NCBI RefSeq assembly: GCF_900129445.1
Contig: NZ_FQVT01000012.1
Location: 19,323-83,322 of the forward strand
From: Salegentibacter echinorum
Lineage (GTDB): Bacteria; Bacteroidota; Bacteroidia; Flavobacteriales; Flavobacteriaceae
DNA length: 64,000 bases
Reading direction: 5' to 3'
The notes beneath the pieces were generated by a model. The model did not search any database, had not been told where the DNA came from, and worked only from the letters and a program-made list of their open reading frames with translations. Both the position numbers and the translations under genes were made by a program. This document shows, piece by piece, positions 17,476 to 25,752 of this stretch (positions are counted from its first letter, which is position 1; each line of letters begins with the position of its first letter).

Positions 17476-17585
17476 AATCGCTGGGCGATAGCCAAGGATT
17501 CAATTTCCCGGGGGCTTGCCTCGAAATAAAAGATATTTTTCTGAAGCATACCTCGTATACCAGGGGCGAGCTTGTTGATTTTTAC
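17476..17585 (+). repeat. Direct repeat R1, first copy
   Basis: This 110-bp segment aligns with 20170-20278 in the same orientation, with about three quarters of bases shared. Shared blocks include GGGCGATAGCCAAGG, GGGGGCTTG and CATACCTCG. It is G+C-richer than its surroundings and has no ORF. The element class is unknown. Confidence 0.7.
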
Positions 17586-17663
17586 AGCCTAACACATTTA
17601 TTATTCAAAACATTCTTCTCTTAAATTTCCTTACTTTTGCTAAAAGTCCAAGCGTGATTGCCA

Positions 17664-18137
17664 ATGAAAAGAGTTTTACTCCTTATTGCTGTATTTTTAT
17701 TTCTCTCCTGTAACTTCGAGACTAAGAAAATCTCTTCAGAAGAGGTGTTGGAACTTGAATCTAAGACCTTAAACTGGAAAGAAGTAGATGAGTATCCCGC
17801 TTTTAAAGATTGCCAGGAAATCACAGAACTCTCTGCGGCGCGCCAATGTTTTGAGCAGGAAGTTGCAGAAAATGTGTATGCTTATCTTGCCAAACAGCAA
17901 CCTGTAGTTACCCAAAGTATAGACGACACGCTATTTTTGTTTCTGCAAATTGACAGAAAGGGAACGCCCAGGATAGATTCGGTAGAAATAGACACCACGC
18001 TTACCAATGAGCTGCCAGAGCTTAGAACCTGGCTTAACCAAAGTATAGATTCCTTACCAAAAATATATCCCGCCAGTAAACGCGGCGTACCGGTTGCTAC
18101 CGTTTTTAAAATGCCTGTGGTTATAAAAGCAGAATAG
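17664..18137 (+). CDS. Hypothetical lipoprotein
   Basis: The 157-residue protein starts MKRVLLLIAVFLFLSC, a lipoprotein signal with its lipobox Cys at 16. The rest contains EYPAFKDCQ and a later VEIDTTL region; both resemble parts of the TonB-C-like domain in the M56 peptidase of this window (VFPGCEDL...CMSKEI), including two Cys spaced about 14 residues apart. It may be a detached member of that domain family attached to a membrane. An in-frame TTG at 17658 is less likely than the ATG at 17664. Function is unknown. Confidence 0.72.
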   Translation: MKRVLLLIAVFLFLSCNFETKKISSEEVLELESKTLNWKEVDEYPAFKDCQEITELSAARQCFEQEVAENVYAYLAKQQPVVTQSIDDTLFLFLQIDRKGTPRIDSVEIDTTLTNELPELRTWLNQSIDSLPKIYPASKRGVPVATVFKMPVVIKAE

Positions 18138-18254
18138 GGTTTTGAAGTTAGAGGTTGAAAATTAGAAGTTAGAAGCACGAAACTGGAAGATCGAAGTTAA
18201 AAGTATATTTTCAAAGGTTGTAGTTTAAAAAAAGCTAATATACTCGTAATTAGC

Positions 18255-18354
18255 TGTCATTGCGACGTAGGAGGAATCTTTTCCCTTAGAATAAAGATTC
18301 TTCACTCCGCAAGCTTAGCCTGTCTTGAGCAAAGACGAAAGGTTCTGAATGACT
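18255..18354. repeat. Dispersed palindromic repeat (REP-like), copy 1
   Basis: It starts TGTCATTGCGACGTAGGAGG and ends with TTCTGAATGAC after GATTCTTCACTCCGC. The two ends are roughly inverted (GTCATT / AATGAC), and the same unit recurs at 37356, 51946, 62170, 62913 and 63658. It fills the gap between a lipoprotein gene and a convergent YciI gene. Confidence 0.8.
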
Positions 18355-18411
18355 GGTCAAAATATTATTTGCACAAAATATTCATGTATTGGTGGCTGAA
18401 AAAAGGATGCT

Positions 18412-18690
18412 TTAACTCCCAATCGCGACATTCCACTTTCTCACCGTCCAGGATTTGATTAAGCCATTGTTATAATAGGGATCGTTTTTTACAAAAGCTT
18501 CAATAATTTTTTCGCTATCAGCTTTAAAAATGAGTAGCGCTTCGTTTGCCGGATTCTCCAAAGCACCGCCTTGTTGTAAGTAACCTTCATTGAAATATTC
18601 GGTGGCGTGGCTTAGATGTTCTTTTCTGAATTTTTTACGCTCTTCCAAAAAATTATCTCCTGTTTTATAAGTCAGTATATAGTATTTCAT
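18412..18690 (-). CDS. YciI-family protein
   Basis: The 92-residue protein has the small ferredoxin-like YciI/YCII fold. It starts YYILTYKTGDNF, followed by HLSHATEYFNEGYLQQGGAL, where the His and Asp/Glu positions of the family lie, and ends with the DPYYNNGLIKSW segment (the DPY motif). Members are small soluble dimers, some acting as hydrolases or dehydrochlorinases; this one has no assigned substrate. It stands alone and converges with the REP-like repeat. Confidence 0.82.
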   Translation of the reverse strand: MKYYILTYKTGDNFLEERKKFRKEHLSHATEYFNEGYLQQGGALENPANEALLIFKADSEKIIEAFVKNDPYYNNGLIKSWTVRKWNVAIGS

Positions 18691-18797
18691 AGTTGATTTT
18701 TATCCAAATTATTCATAGAAATTACTGAAAGGTCTAAAGCGATTAAGTTCAACTATCCCGAGCACTCGAGATTAATCCCCTTAAAAAACAAATCTCA

Positions 18798-19934
18798 TTA
18801 ATCACGTGAATTATGCGGGTTAAATGTTCTTCCCTTCCAGGAATAACTCGAAAATAGCGTTTTTATCGCCACAAAACTGCTAAAAAAAGGATAAAAAATA
18901 CTGCTCCACCAATAGTGGATTAGAGCTTTCTTTCTATTAAAAGTTACCGCCGATTGATAGATTAAGGTAAAATCCAGGCAGATTTTTACAATAAAAACTA
19001 ATAGAATAATACCAAAATTAATCATCTGAAATAAACTTAATATTACAGTAACTAATAAACTGAAATTCATCAAGAGAACTACTATACCCGCAAATTTCGC
19101 AAAAAGACTAGTGTAGGAAGGTGTTTTAGAAGCCCAGCGTAGCCTTTGTGAGATGAGGTTTTTAAAACTTTTCTGTGCTTTGGTGTACACTATACTTTCG
19201 TTATTTTTAAGAAACGAAATTTTATAGTTCTTCTGCTGAAATTTTTGCAATAAAAACACATCGTCCCCACTGGCAATTTCAGTATTACCTTCATATCCGG
19301 AAACTTCAAAAAACGCCTGTTTTTTATAACAAAGATTTGCCGCGCTACAAAAAAAAGATTTTTTAATGCCAAAAGCACCGCCTGTAGTGGCTTGCAAGCT
19401 AAAAACATCTATTTCTTCAAAAATCTGCGATAATTTTTGGGTTGGGCGTAAGGCAACCTGGCCTGCCACCAGCGTGCTCTCGGTACGGATTAAAAAATCA
19501 TTGTAAACCTGTAACCATTTAATAGGCAGCTGGCAATCGGCATCGGTGGTTAAAGTATAATCAAACTTAGCCTCGTTTATTGCCGTGTGTATAGCGTCTT
19601 TTTTTGGAGAATTGGTAAACCTTTTATTGGCTATTATTTTTAACTGAATTTCAGGATATTTCTGCTGGAAATTTTTAATGATCGCTACTCCTGTATCTTC
19701 AGAAGCGTCATTTATCATTAAAATTTCAAATTTCGATGCTGGGTAATTTATTTCAGCAATACTTTTTAAAAGATCAGGTAAATTTTCTGCTTCGTTTCTA
19801 AAGGGAATAATGATAGAAAAATAATGCTGTGATGGCAATCCTTCCGAAGAAAAATAGGGAATCCTTTTCCATCCGTAGATAAGACTAAGGATAAGTACAG
19901 CATAGAGCGTGCAAATAAGGTAGAAAATTAGCAT
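18798..19934 (-). CDS. Membrane glycosyltransferase family 2 (processive type)
   Basis: The 378-residue protein has one N-terminal membrane helix (about 1-20), a GT-A catalytic domain (about 40-270) and two or three C-terminal helices. Motifs are SIIIPFRNEAENL (nucleotide-binding start), TTDADCQLP (DxD metal site), ASGDDVFLLQKF (acid/base region) and QRLRWASKT (QxxRW), typical of enzymes that polymerise or transfer sugars on lipid or at the membrane. It lies outside the main polysaccharide locus, alone on the reverse strand. Confidence 0.85.
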   Translation of the reverse strand: MLIFYLICTLYAVLILSLIYGWKRIPYFSSEGLPSQHYFSIIIPFRNEAENLPDLLKSIAEINYPASKFEILMINDASEDTGVAIIKNFQQKYPEIQLKIIANKRFTNSPKKDAIHTAINEAKFDYTLTTDADCQLPIKWLQVYNDFLIRTESTLVAGQVALRPTQKLSQIFEEIDVFSLQATTGGAFGIKKSFFCSAANLCYKKQAFFEVSGYEGNTEIASGDDVFLLQKFQQKNYKISFLKNNESIVYTKAQKSFKNLISQRLRWASKTPSYTSLFAKFAGIVVLLMNFSLLVTVILSLFQMINFGIILLVFIVKICLDFTLIYQSAVTFNRKKALIHYWWSSIFYPFFSSFVAIKTLFSSYSWKGRTFNPHNSRD

Positions 19935-20169
19935 AGTTTAAGGTTCTAAAACCAATTTTTTGAATTTTCTAAATTGAAATCTGAATAAAAATAACACATA
20001 TCTAAGTGTGAGTTCTTGATGTTAGTTTGGTATTACTTAGCTTTGCGAAGCTAATGGAATTTCAACAAATAATCCTCCAGACAAGGGGTGGTATAAATTT
20101 GTCTCGCTGAGCCTGTCGCAGCGTCAAACCTAAATTATTAGTTTTTTAGCTTATTTGCAATTGAAAACT
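19935..20169. other. Non-coding gap
   Basis: Together with the repeat at 20170-20278 this forms a 388-base space between the divergent GT2 and ruvC genes. It contains one GAGCCTGTCGCAGCG repeat unit near 20107. No promoter consensus was found with confidence. Confidence 0.5.
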
Positions 20170-20278
20170 AATCGCAGGGCGATAGCCAAGGGTTTAATTT
20201 CCGGGGGCTTGTCTTGAAATAGAAAAGTTTATTTGAAAACATACCTCGCACTCCTGGGTTTGGCTTCTTGAATTTAAC
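20170..20278 (+). repeat. Direct repeat R1, second copy
   Basis: This is the same-orientation partner of 17476-17585. It sits just upstream of ruvC, so it could supply or disturb its promoter. Confidence 0.7.
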
Positions 20279-20322
20279 TCAACGGGTTAGCTATTTAATA
20301 CATTTTAAATCTATAGATTATT

Positions 20323-20922
20323 TTGAAAAGTGAGCGTATCATATTAGGAATTGATCCCGGCACGACAATTATGGGGTTCGGACTTATAAAAGTTGAAAAT
20401 AAAAAGATGCAATTTATGCAACTTAATGAACTTCAGCTTAATAAATACAAAGATCATTATGTAAAGCTGAAACTTATATTTGAGCGTACTATAGAGCTCA
20501 TAGACACCTACCATCCCGATGAAATCGCAATTGAGGCTCCGTTTTTTGGTAAAAACGTGCAGTCTATGCTTAAATTGGGTAGGGCACAGGGCGTGGCGAT
20601 GGCTGCTGGACTTTCACGGGAAATTCCAATCACAGAATACCTTCCGAAGAAAATCAAAATGGCCATAACCGGCAATGGAAACGCCAGTAAGGAGCAGGTA
20701 GCCAAAATGTTGCAAAGTACTTTAGGCTTGAAAACCTTGCCAAAAAACCTCGATTCTACCGATGGCCTTGCCGCGGCGGTGTGTCATTTTTATAATTCCG
20801 GCAATCCAATTAAAGGTAAATCTTACAGTGGTTGGGCTGCCTTCGTTAAACAGAATGGCCCTCCAGCCCCCAAAGGGGGAGTTAATTCAGTAAATTTACG
20901 AGGGAAAAAATCCAAAAAATAG
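20323..20922 (+). CDS. ruvC: Holliday junction resolvase RuvC
   Basis: RuvC cuts Holliday junctions during recombination, acting with RuvAB. The 199-residue protein shows GIDPGTT (catalytic D11), [10 protein letters not shown] (second acidic residue), the VAMAAGL helix and [13 protein letters not shown] (the final Asp pair). The start is TTG; no ATG occurs near the start. The last ~25 residues, after WAAFVKQN, are not family sequence: the DNA 20859-20882 is a C/G-rich repeat read as GPPAPKGG, so the C-terminus has been extended by a repeat. The catalytic core is intact. Confidence 0.95.
   Translation: MKSERIILGIDPGTTIMGFGLIKVENKKMQFMQLNELQLNKYKDHYVKLKLIFERTIELIDTYHPDEIAIEAPFFGKNVQSMLKLGRAQGVAMAAGLSREIPITEYLPKKIKMAITGNGNASKEQVAKMLQSTLGLKTLPKNLDSTDGLAAAVCHFYNSGNPIKGKSYSGWAAFVKQNGPPAPKGGVNSVNLRGKKSKK
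20859..20882 (+). repeat. C/G-rich mini-repeat inside ruvC
   Basis: CCCTCCAGCCCCCAAAGGGG is a near-palindrome that recurs in reverse orientation inside the start of hemW (20986-21019) and as CCCCCTTTTGGGGG at 22277-22290 beside rlmB. Confidence 0.7.
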
Positions 20923-20949
20923 TCCCTGACTTTTAAAAGGAACAATAGC

Positions 20950-22149
20950 ATGAATATTGAAAAAATAACTGAAGGGCAAGTTGTTTCCCCTTCCCTTTGG
21001 GGGGGGCGGGAGGGGCTGGCATCTATTTACATCCACATCCCTTTTTGTAAGCAAGCCTGTCATTATTGTGATTTTCATTTCTCGACTTCCTTAAAGAAAA
21101 AGAGCCAATTGGTAAGTATGCTGTGCAAAGAATTGGTGTTGCGGAAAGATGAATTACCTGCGGAAGAAATTCAGTGTATTTATTTTGGGGGAGGTACTCC
21201 CAGTTTATTGGATGCGGAGGAGTTGAAACAGCTATTTGACACAATTTATACCCACTATAGGATTGCTGAAAACCCCGAAATCACGCTGGAAGCAAACCCC
21301 GATGATCTTACGCCGGGAAAAGTGGAGATGTTGGCTGCTTCAAAAATTAACCGATTAAGTATTGGAATACAGTCTTTTTTTGAAGAGGATTTAAAGTTAA
21401 TGAACCGCGCCCATAACGCTAAGGAAGCATTAGAAAGTATAAACCTGGCGAAAGCGTATTTTGATAATATTTCTATAGATCTTATTTATGGAATTCCCGG
21501 GATGAGTGCAGCACGCTGGTGTGAAAATCTTGCAAAAGCTTTAAAGCTTAAAGTTCCGCATATATCGAGTTATGCACTCACGGTAGAACCCAATACTGCT
21601 TTGCATAAATTTATTGAAAAAGGAAAAATAAAACCGGTAGATGATGCAGCTGCAAAAGAACATTTTCAAATTTTAGTCAGCACCTTAACCGCAAATAGTT
21701 TTGAACATTATGAATTTTCCAACTTTGGAAAACCCGGCTATTTTTCGCAAAATAATATGGCCTATTGGTTAGGTAAGCCTTATTTGGGCATAGGTCCCGG
21801 CGCTCATTCTTTCGATAGGGAAACGAGAAAATGGAATATTTCGAATAATCCGCTTTATATTAAAGCTTTGGAAAAAGGAGAACTTCCGCAGGAGATGGAG
21901 CGTTTATCTACGGCCGATAAGTTCAATGAGTATATAATGACGCGACTTAGAACAAAATATGGGGTGGGAATTGTTGAGATAGCCAGGAAGTTTGGCGATA
22001 CTTATGAAAAACATTTTCAGAAGCAGGTAATCCCTTTGCAAAAAGAAGAATTGATAAAGGAAGAAGATGGCGTTTATCACATCACGGAAAAAGGTAAGTT
22101 TTTAAGTGACGGCATCGCTGCCGATTTGTTTTACCTGGAAGCAGAGTGA
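20950..22149 (+). CDS. hemW: HemW-like radical SAM protein (heme chaperone family)
   Basis: HemW is related to oxygen-independent coproporphyrinogen oxidase but usually acts in heme insertion. The 399-residue protein has the radical-SAM cluster motif with C33, C37 and C40 in PFCKQACHYCDF, then IYFGGGTPS and NRLSIGIQSF. The C-terminal HemW domain contains NNMAYWLGKPYLGIGPGAHS. Normal HemW proteins start a few residues before IYIHIPFC; here about 20 extra residues precede it, encoded partly by a C/G-rich repeat (20986-21019, read as SPSLWGGREG). The true start could be at or after the repeat, but no ATG lies between it and the conserved region. Confidence 0.92.
   Translation: MNIEKITEGQVVSPSLWGGREGLASIYIHIPFCKQACHYCDFHFSTSLKKKSQLVSMLCKELVLRKDELPAEEIQCIYFGGGTPSLLDAEELKQLFDTIYTHYRIAENPEITLEANPDDLTPGKVEMLAASKINRLSIGIQSFFEEDLKLMNRAHNAKEALESINLAKAYFDNISIDLIYGIPGMSAARWCENLAKALKLKVPHISSYALTVEPNTALHKFIEKGKIKPVDDAAAKEHFQILVSTLTANSFEHYEFSNFGKPGYFSQNNMAYWLGKPYLGIGPGAHSFDRETRKWNISNNPLYIKALEKGELPQEMERLSTADKFNEYIMTRLRTKYGVGIVEIARKFGDTYEKHFQKQVIPLQKEELIKEEDGVYHITEKGKFLSDGIAADLFYLEAE
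20986..21019 (-). repeat. C/G-rich mini-repeat inside the 5' end of hemW
   Basis: On the reverse strand it reads CCAGCCCCTCCCGCCCCCCC then CAAAGGGAAGGGG, matching the repeat in ruvC about 110 bases upstream in opposite orientation. Confidence 0.7.
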
Positions 22150-22290
22150 TATTTCCATAAATATTTCAAAATATTTTTAGATAACGTAGGTTTCATTCAC
22201 AGCTGTCTCATGAATATTTTGTAGTAGAAATGAGATGGAGAATGAGAAAACAGCCTTATTCACATCTAGTTCTATTCCCCCTTTTGGGGG

Positions 22291-23037
22291 TTAGGTGGCT
22301 ATTTTTCTTCTTTGTCTTAGCGTTTCATAAAGTATAGCACCACAGGCCACCGAAACATTTAAAGAAGCAATACTACCCAAAAGTGGAAGTTTGGCACGAA
22401 CATCAACGGCTTTTAGAACCGAATTTGAAACTCCCTTAGCTTCATTTCCCATAATGATTGCTGTGGCGCGGTTAAGATCTGTTTCGTAAATGCTTTGATC
22501 AGATTTTTCGGTAGCGGCGAGCGTTTGCACCCCCGATGATTGCAAATAGTAAACAGCGTCTTTAATATGGTTTACTTTAACGATAGGGAGGTTAAAGACC
22601 CCACCAGCCGAAGTTTTTACAGTATCAGCATTTAAAGGTGCGCCGCCTTTTTCGGGAATAATGATGGCATCAACACCTGTACATTCTGCAGTTCTTATAA
22701 TAGCACCAAAATTACGAACGTCATTAATTTGGTCTAAAAGTAGAAAAAGTGGTTTTTCTTTTTGTTGAAGAATAGTTTCAACAGTAGTTTCAAGTTCGCC
22801 AAAACTAATAGGAGAGATGTTAGCCACAACGCCCTGGTGATTACCGGTAGCCAGTTTGTTAAGCTTTTCTACCGGTACAAAAGAAATCCTGTAATTCTCT
22901 TGCTGAATCAACCGGTTTAATTCCTGAAATAACGGTCCTGTAAGACCTTTTTGAATATAAATTTTATCGATGCTCTTACCGCCCTGAATAGCTTCTATTA
23001 CAGTTCTAATCCCAAAAATACGTGTGGTTTCTTCCAT
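22291..23037 (-). CDS. rlmB: 23S rRNA (guanosine-2'-O)-methyltransferase RlmB
   Basis: RlmB methylates the ribose of G2251 in the peptidyl-transferase loop of 23S rRNA. The 248-residue protein has the N-terminal substrate-binding domain (IFGIRTVIEAIQGG...) and the SPOUT knot domain with LLLDQINDVRNFGAIIRTAE, IIMGNEAKGVS and LNVSVACGAILYE, which form the SAM site. Length is normal. A TACCTTTG element lies only 4 bases before the ATG, implying a leaderless or nearly leaderless mRNA. The stop abuts a C/G-rich repeat shared with ruvC and hemW. Confidence 0.95.
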   Translation of the reverse strand: MEETTRIFGIRTVIEAIQGGKSIDKIYIQKGLTGPLFQELNRLIQQENYRISFVPVEKLNKLATGNHQGVVANISPISFGELETTVETILQQKEKPLFLLLDQINDVRNFGAIIRTAECTGVDAIIIPEKGGAPLNADTVKTSAGGVFNLPIVKVNHIKDAVYYLQSSGVQTLAATEKSDQSIYETDLNRATAIIMGNEAKGVSNSVLKAVDVRAKLPLLGSIASLNVSVACGAILYETLRQRRKIAT

Positions 23038-23041
23038 AGTG

Positions 23042-23049
23042 CAAAGGTA
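23042..23049 (-). promoter_or_regulatory. -7 element right at the rlmB start
   Basis: TACCTTTG fits TAnnTTTG and ends 4 bases before the rlmB ATG, so transcription would begin at or near the start codon. Confidence 0.5.
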
Positions 23050-23084
23050 GGTTTTGTTTTTAGAAATTCAGGTTTCTAAAAATA

Positions 23085-23112
23085 AAAAACCACCCGGTTA
23101 GGGGTGGTTTTT
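23085..23112 (-). terminator. Terminator of the SusC-SusD operon
   Basis: AAAAACCACCC pairs perfectly with GGGTGGTTTTT around the loop GGTTAG. On the reverse strand it follows the last gene of the operon by 28 bases and ends in a T-run. Confidence 0.88.
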
Positions 23113-23140
23113 AAAAAAATAATTTTAGTTATTTCTAACT

Positions 23141-24289
23141 TTAGAATCCATCGGAATATTCGATGTCAAAACTAACAACATCGCCATTTACTGAAGTAAC
23201 ATTTCCTACTTTAAACACACCATAGAAGGTTTTGGTTTCTACTTCCCCATCTTCATCTTCAATTTCCCTGGTATCTTTGAAGATAAATACATCTCCATTT
23301 TCCAGATTGGTAGCTGAGGTTATTATGCTTCCATCTTCAAAAGCAGCTTTGGTAGAAAGCACATCAGCGTTTTCAATATCGAAACTATCATCGGCTTTTA
23401 CAAAACTTGCATCAGATCCATCGATTACTTCGAAACCAGTCGGCGTCATATAACGAATATCAGAATTTTCCGTCCCATTGGCAGCAATAGTTCCAGTTTG
23501 AAGGTTTAATTGATTCATTCCTGCATCTTTTGAAAGCGTTACAGAATTGGAGTTCTGGAAAGCTTTTGGCGTAATCACCAATTGAGAAGATACCGCATCC
23601 ATAAGGCTACCGCTGTTAGCTGTAAACCTATAATACAGTGTATCATTCACCGCAAGGTCTAGATCTTCATAATCGGTTTCGTTTAATACTACAGATCCAC
23701 CATCGGTGGAAAGATCAGCACCACTATCCATATATTCGCCATCAGAATTCTTTTTAAGTTCTAATGTCACTGCGTCAACTCCTGCTGAAAATGTGGAAAC
23801 ATCATATCCCAATTCTACTGAAGATAGCGAATCCATCGTAGTTTCAGAAGGATTATCTTCTAAAGAGATTGCTTTATTTACGGCTACGCTAAAATCATCG
23901 CTGGTGACATTTCCATTAGAATATGTTGTTTTTATATCTATAGGATATGATCCAGTTTCCTGGTCAACTCCGTCTTCATCAGGAAAAGTATAGTCTCCAA
24001 GAATAGATGAATTGAAGGTTGCCGTATTGTCTCCTGTTAGTGTAGCTTGCCCGATTACAGAGCCATCCTGAACAATTTCCACGGTTTCTACGCTTACGCC
24101 TTCACCTGTAAAAAGCTTAATGTTTAAATCGGAGCTTCTGTCAAAACGTGAAATAGAATTATCAACTAGAGTTGCATATCCTCCAAGGTCGTTTAGGTCA
24201 TTGTCGAAACCGTCGTCATCGGTTTCGCAAGAGGCAAAGCCAAAAGCAATAATTAAGCTAAGGCTTATTGGTTTTATATATTTTTTCAT
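23141..24289 (-). CDS. Surface-type lipoprotein of the SusCD operon
   Basis: The 382-residue protein has a lipoprotein signal ending GFASC (Cys at about 20), followed by ETDDDG, an acidic run like the surface-export signals of Flavobacteriia lipoproteins. The remainder is low in Lys, rich in Asp, Ser and Thr, with repeated beta-strand-like stretches, and I recognise no domain. As third gene behind SusC and SusD and before the terminator, it is probably an accessory glycan- or ligand-binding lipoprotein at the cell surface. No enzyme motif was seen. Confidence 0.82.
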   Translation of the reverse strand: MKKYIKPISLSLIIAFGFASCETDDDGFDNDLNDLGGYATLVDNSISRFDRSSDLNIKLFTGEGVSVETVEIVQDGSVIGQATLTGDNTATFNSSILGDYTFPDEDGVDQETGSYPIDIKTTYSNGNVTSDDFSVAVNKAISLEDNPSETTMDSLSSVELGYDVSTFSAGVDAVTLELKKNSDGEYMDSGADLSTDGGSVVLNETDYEDLDLAVNDTLYYRFTANSGSLMDAVSSQLVITPKAFQNSNSVTLSKDAGMNQLNLQTGTIAANGTENSDIRYMTPTGFEVIDGSDASFVKADDSFDIENADVLSTKAAFEDGSIITSATNLENGDVFIFKDTREIEDEDGEVETKTFYGVFKVGNVTSVNGDVVSFDIEYSDGF

Positions 24290-24325
24290 TTTAATAATTT
24301 ATAATTTAATCAATGATTATAATAA

Positions 24326-25741
24326 CTATTGAGCATCCCAGAAAACCGGGGTTTGAGTATCATCACCGCCAATTGCTTCCGCTGCAGCTTTATAATTTTC
24401 CTCATTTAGGTTAGTTTCATCTACAGGATAAGTATATCGCAATGGCACATCTGATTCAAGATCTGCTGGAACATTTAATTCCGGAGCATCATACTTTCTC
24501 CATACAGACCATCCCTGGAAAGGATTATCATACATCGCTAACCAGTACTGCTTGGCAAACTGCGCCACAGAACCATCGTAAACAACGGCAGGCTGCGATA
24601 AATAAGCAGAAATTTCACCATCTGCAACTCCCCAGTATTCCATAGAAGCTGTAATAGCCGCATTGTAATGAGTTTCGGCGTCTCCACCTACGCTATACCC
24701 AAGATCGGCAGCTTTAGATTGATTGAAGCGTACTTCAGCATAATCTAAAAGAATACCCTCCCGAGTTGGTTGTTTTAAAATTTCCCCAACATGAGTATAA
24801 GAACCATAGTTATTACTAGCTCCGTATATTCCACCTTCATATCCTTCAATATTTTGATCAAAATACACCATTCTTCTAGGATCATCTAACTCATTCATAT
24901 AATCTATGATAGTGTTGGATGCAAGAAAGTCTGAACGTCCACTAAGTACTAAATCCTCCCATAGTGGGTTACCATAAGGATCATTCCCCTGGTATTCTAC
25001 TGTTGCATTGTCTGCATTAGAAGTAAATACTCCACCGGTCACCGCAGATTCTACGGTAGATTGAGATAGACCCGGGTTAACATCAGAAATTCGCATTCCC
25101 AATCTTAATTTTAGGGAATTCGCAAACATTTGCCATTTAGCCATATCCCCACCGTAAACCACATCGGCAGTAGTATATCCATTTCCTGCAGATAACATAG
25201 CATCAACGGCGTTTAATCTATTAATTAAATCTTCATAAATTGCCATATCATCGTCATACTTTGGTAAAGGAAATTCTTCGGCCTGTAAAGCTTCAGTGTA
25301 GGGGATGTCTCCAAACATATCTACAAGTACGTGCCAGGCATAAACCTCAATTACTTCCAATTGGCCTAACCTAGCATCTATCTCTCCCTGGCTCAAATCC
25401 TCTTCCATTACAATTGATTTAGCATCCTGAAGATCAAGTAGCACATCCCTGTAAATCTCAGACCAAACTCTATCTGGGTTTGATCGTGAAGAGAAGTTAT
25501 AGTTAGGCTCATCCAAATACGTAGTCGTGGTGAAATACTGGGCTAAAAATCTATATAAACCCTGGTTTACATTAGGTGTCGCCATATTATCGGAAAGGCT
25601 TACCGTAGCTGCAGTAAACAAAAAGTCTGAAGCTACTTCCGTAGGATTCTTGGGATCCCTGTTTAGATCCTCATATTCTTCGTCGCTTTGGCAGGACCAT
25701 AAGGTCGCGACTGCCATTAAAGCTATTATATATTTCTTCAT
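24326..25741 (-). CDS. SusD/RagB-family nutrient-binding lipoprotein (SusD_2-like)
   Basis: The 471-residue lipoprotein has a signal ending TLWSC followed by QSDEEYED, an acidic surface-export-like sequence. The SusD-like helical scaffold (TPR-like) is visible, including VLVDMFGDIPYTEAL, the segment that identifies the SusD-like_2 group, and WQMFANSLKLRLGMRIS. The C-terminus holds the family FWDA-type ending. It caps the SusC channel at the cell surface and captures oligosaccharides or peptides for uptake. An in-frame TTG two codons upstream (25747) is possible; the ATG at 25741 fits the signal peptide. It follows susC by 11 bases. Confidence 0.93.
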   Translation of the reverse strand: MKKYIIALMAVATLWSCQSDEEYEDLNRDPKNPTEVASDFLFTAATVSLSDNMATPNVNQGLYRFLAQYFTTTTYLDEPNYNFSSRSNPDRVWSEIYRDVLLDLQDAKSIVMEEDLSQGEIDARLGQLEVIEVYAWHVLVDMFGDIPYTEALQAEEFPLPKYDDDMAIYEDLINRLNAVDAMLSAGNGYTTADVVYGGDMAKWQMFANSLKLRLGMRISDVNPGLSQSTVESAVTGGVFTSNADNATVEYQGNDPYGNPLWEDLVLSGRSDFLASNTIIDYMNELDDPRRMVYFDQNIEGYEGGIYGASNNYGSYTHVGEILKQPTREGILLDYAEVRFNQSKAADLGYSVGGDAETHYNAAITASMEYWGVADGEISAYLSQPAVVYDGSVAQFAKQYWLAMYDNPFQGWSVWRKYDAPELNVPADLESDVPLRYTYPVDETNLNEENYKAAAEAIGGDDTQTPVFWDAQ

Positions 25742-25752
25742 AATCAATTTTA

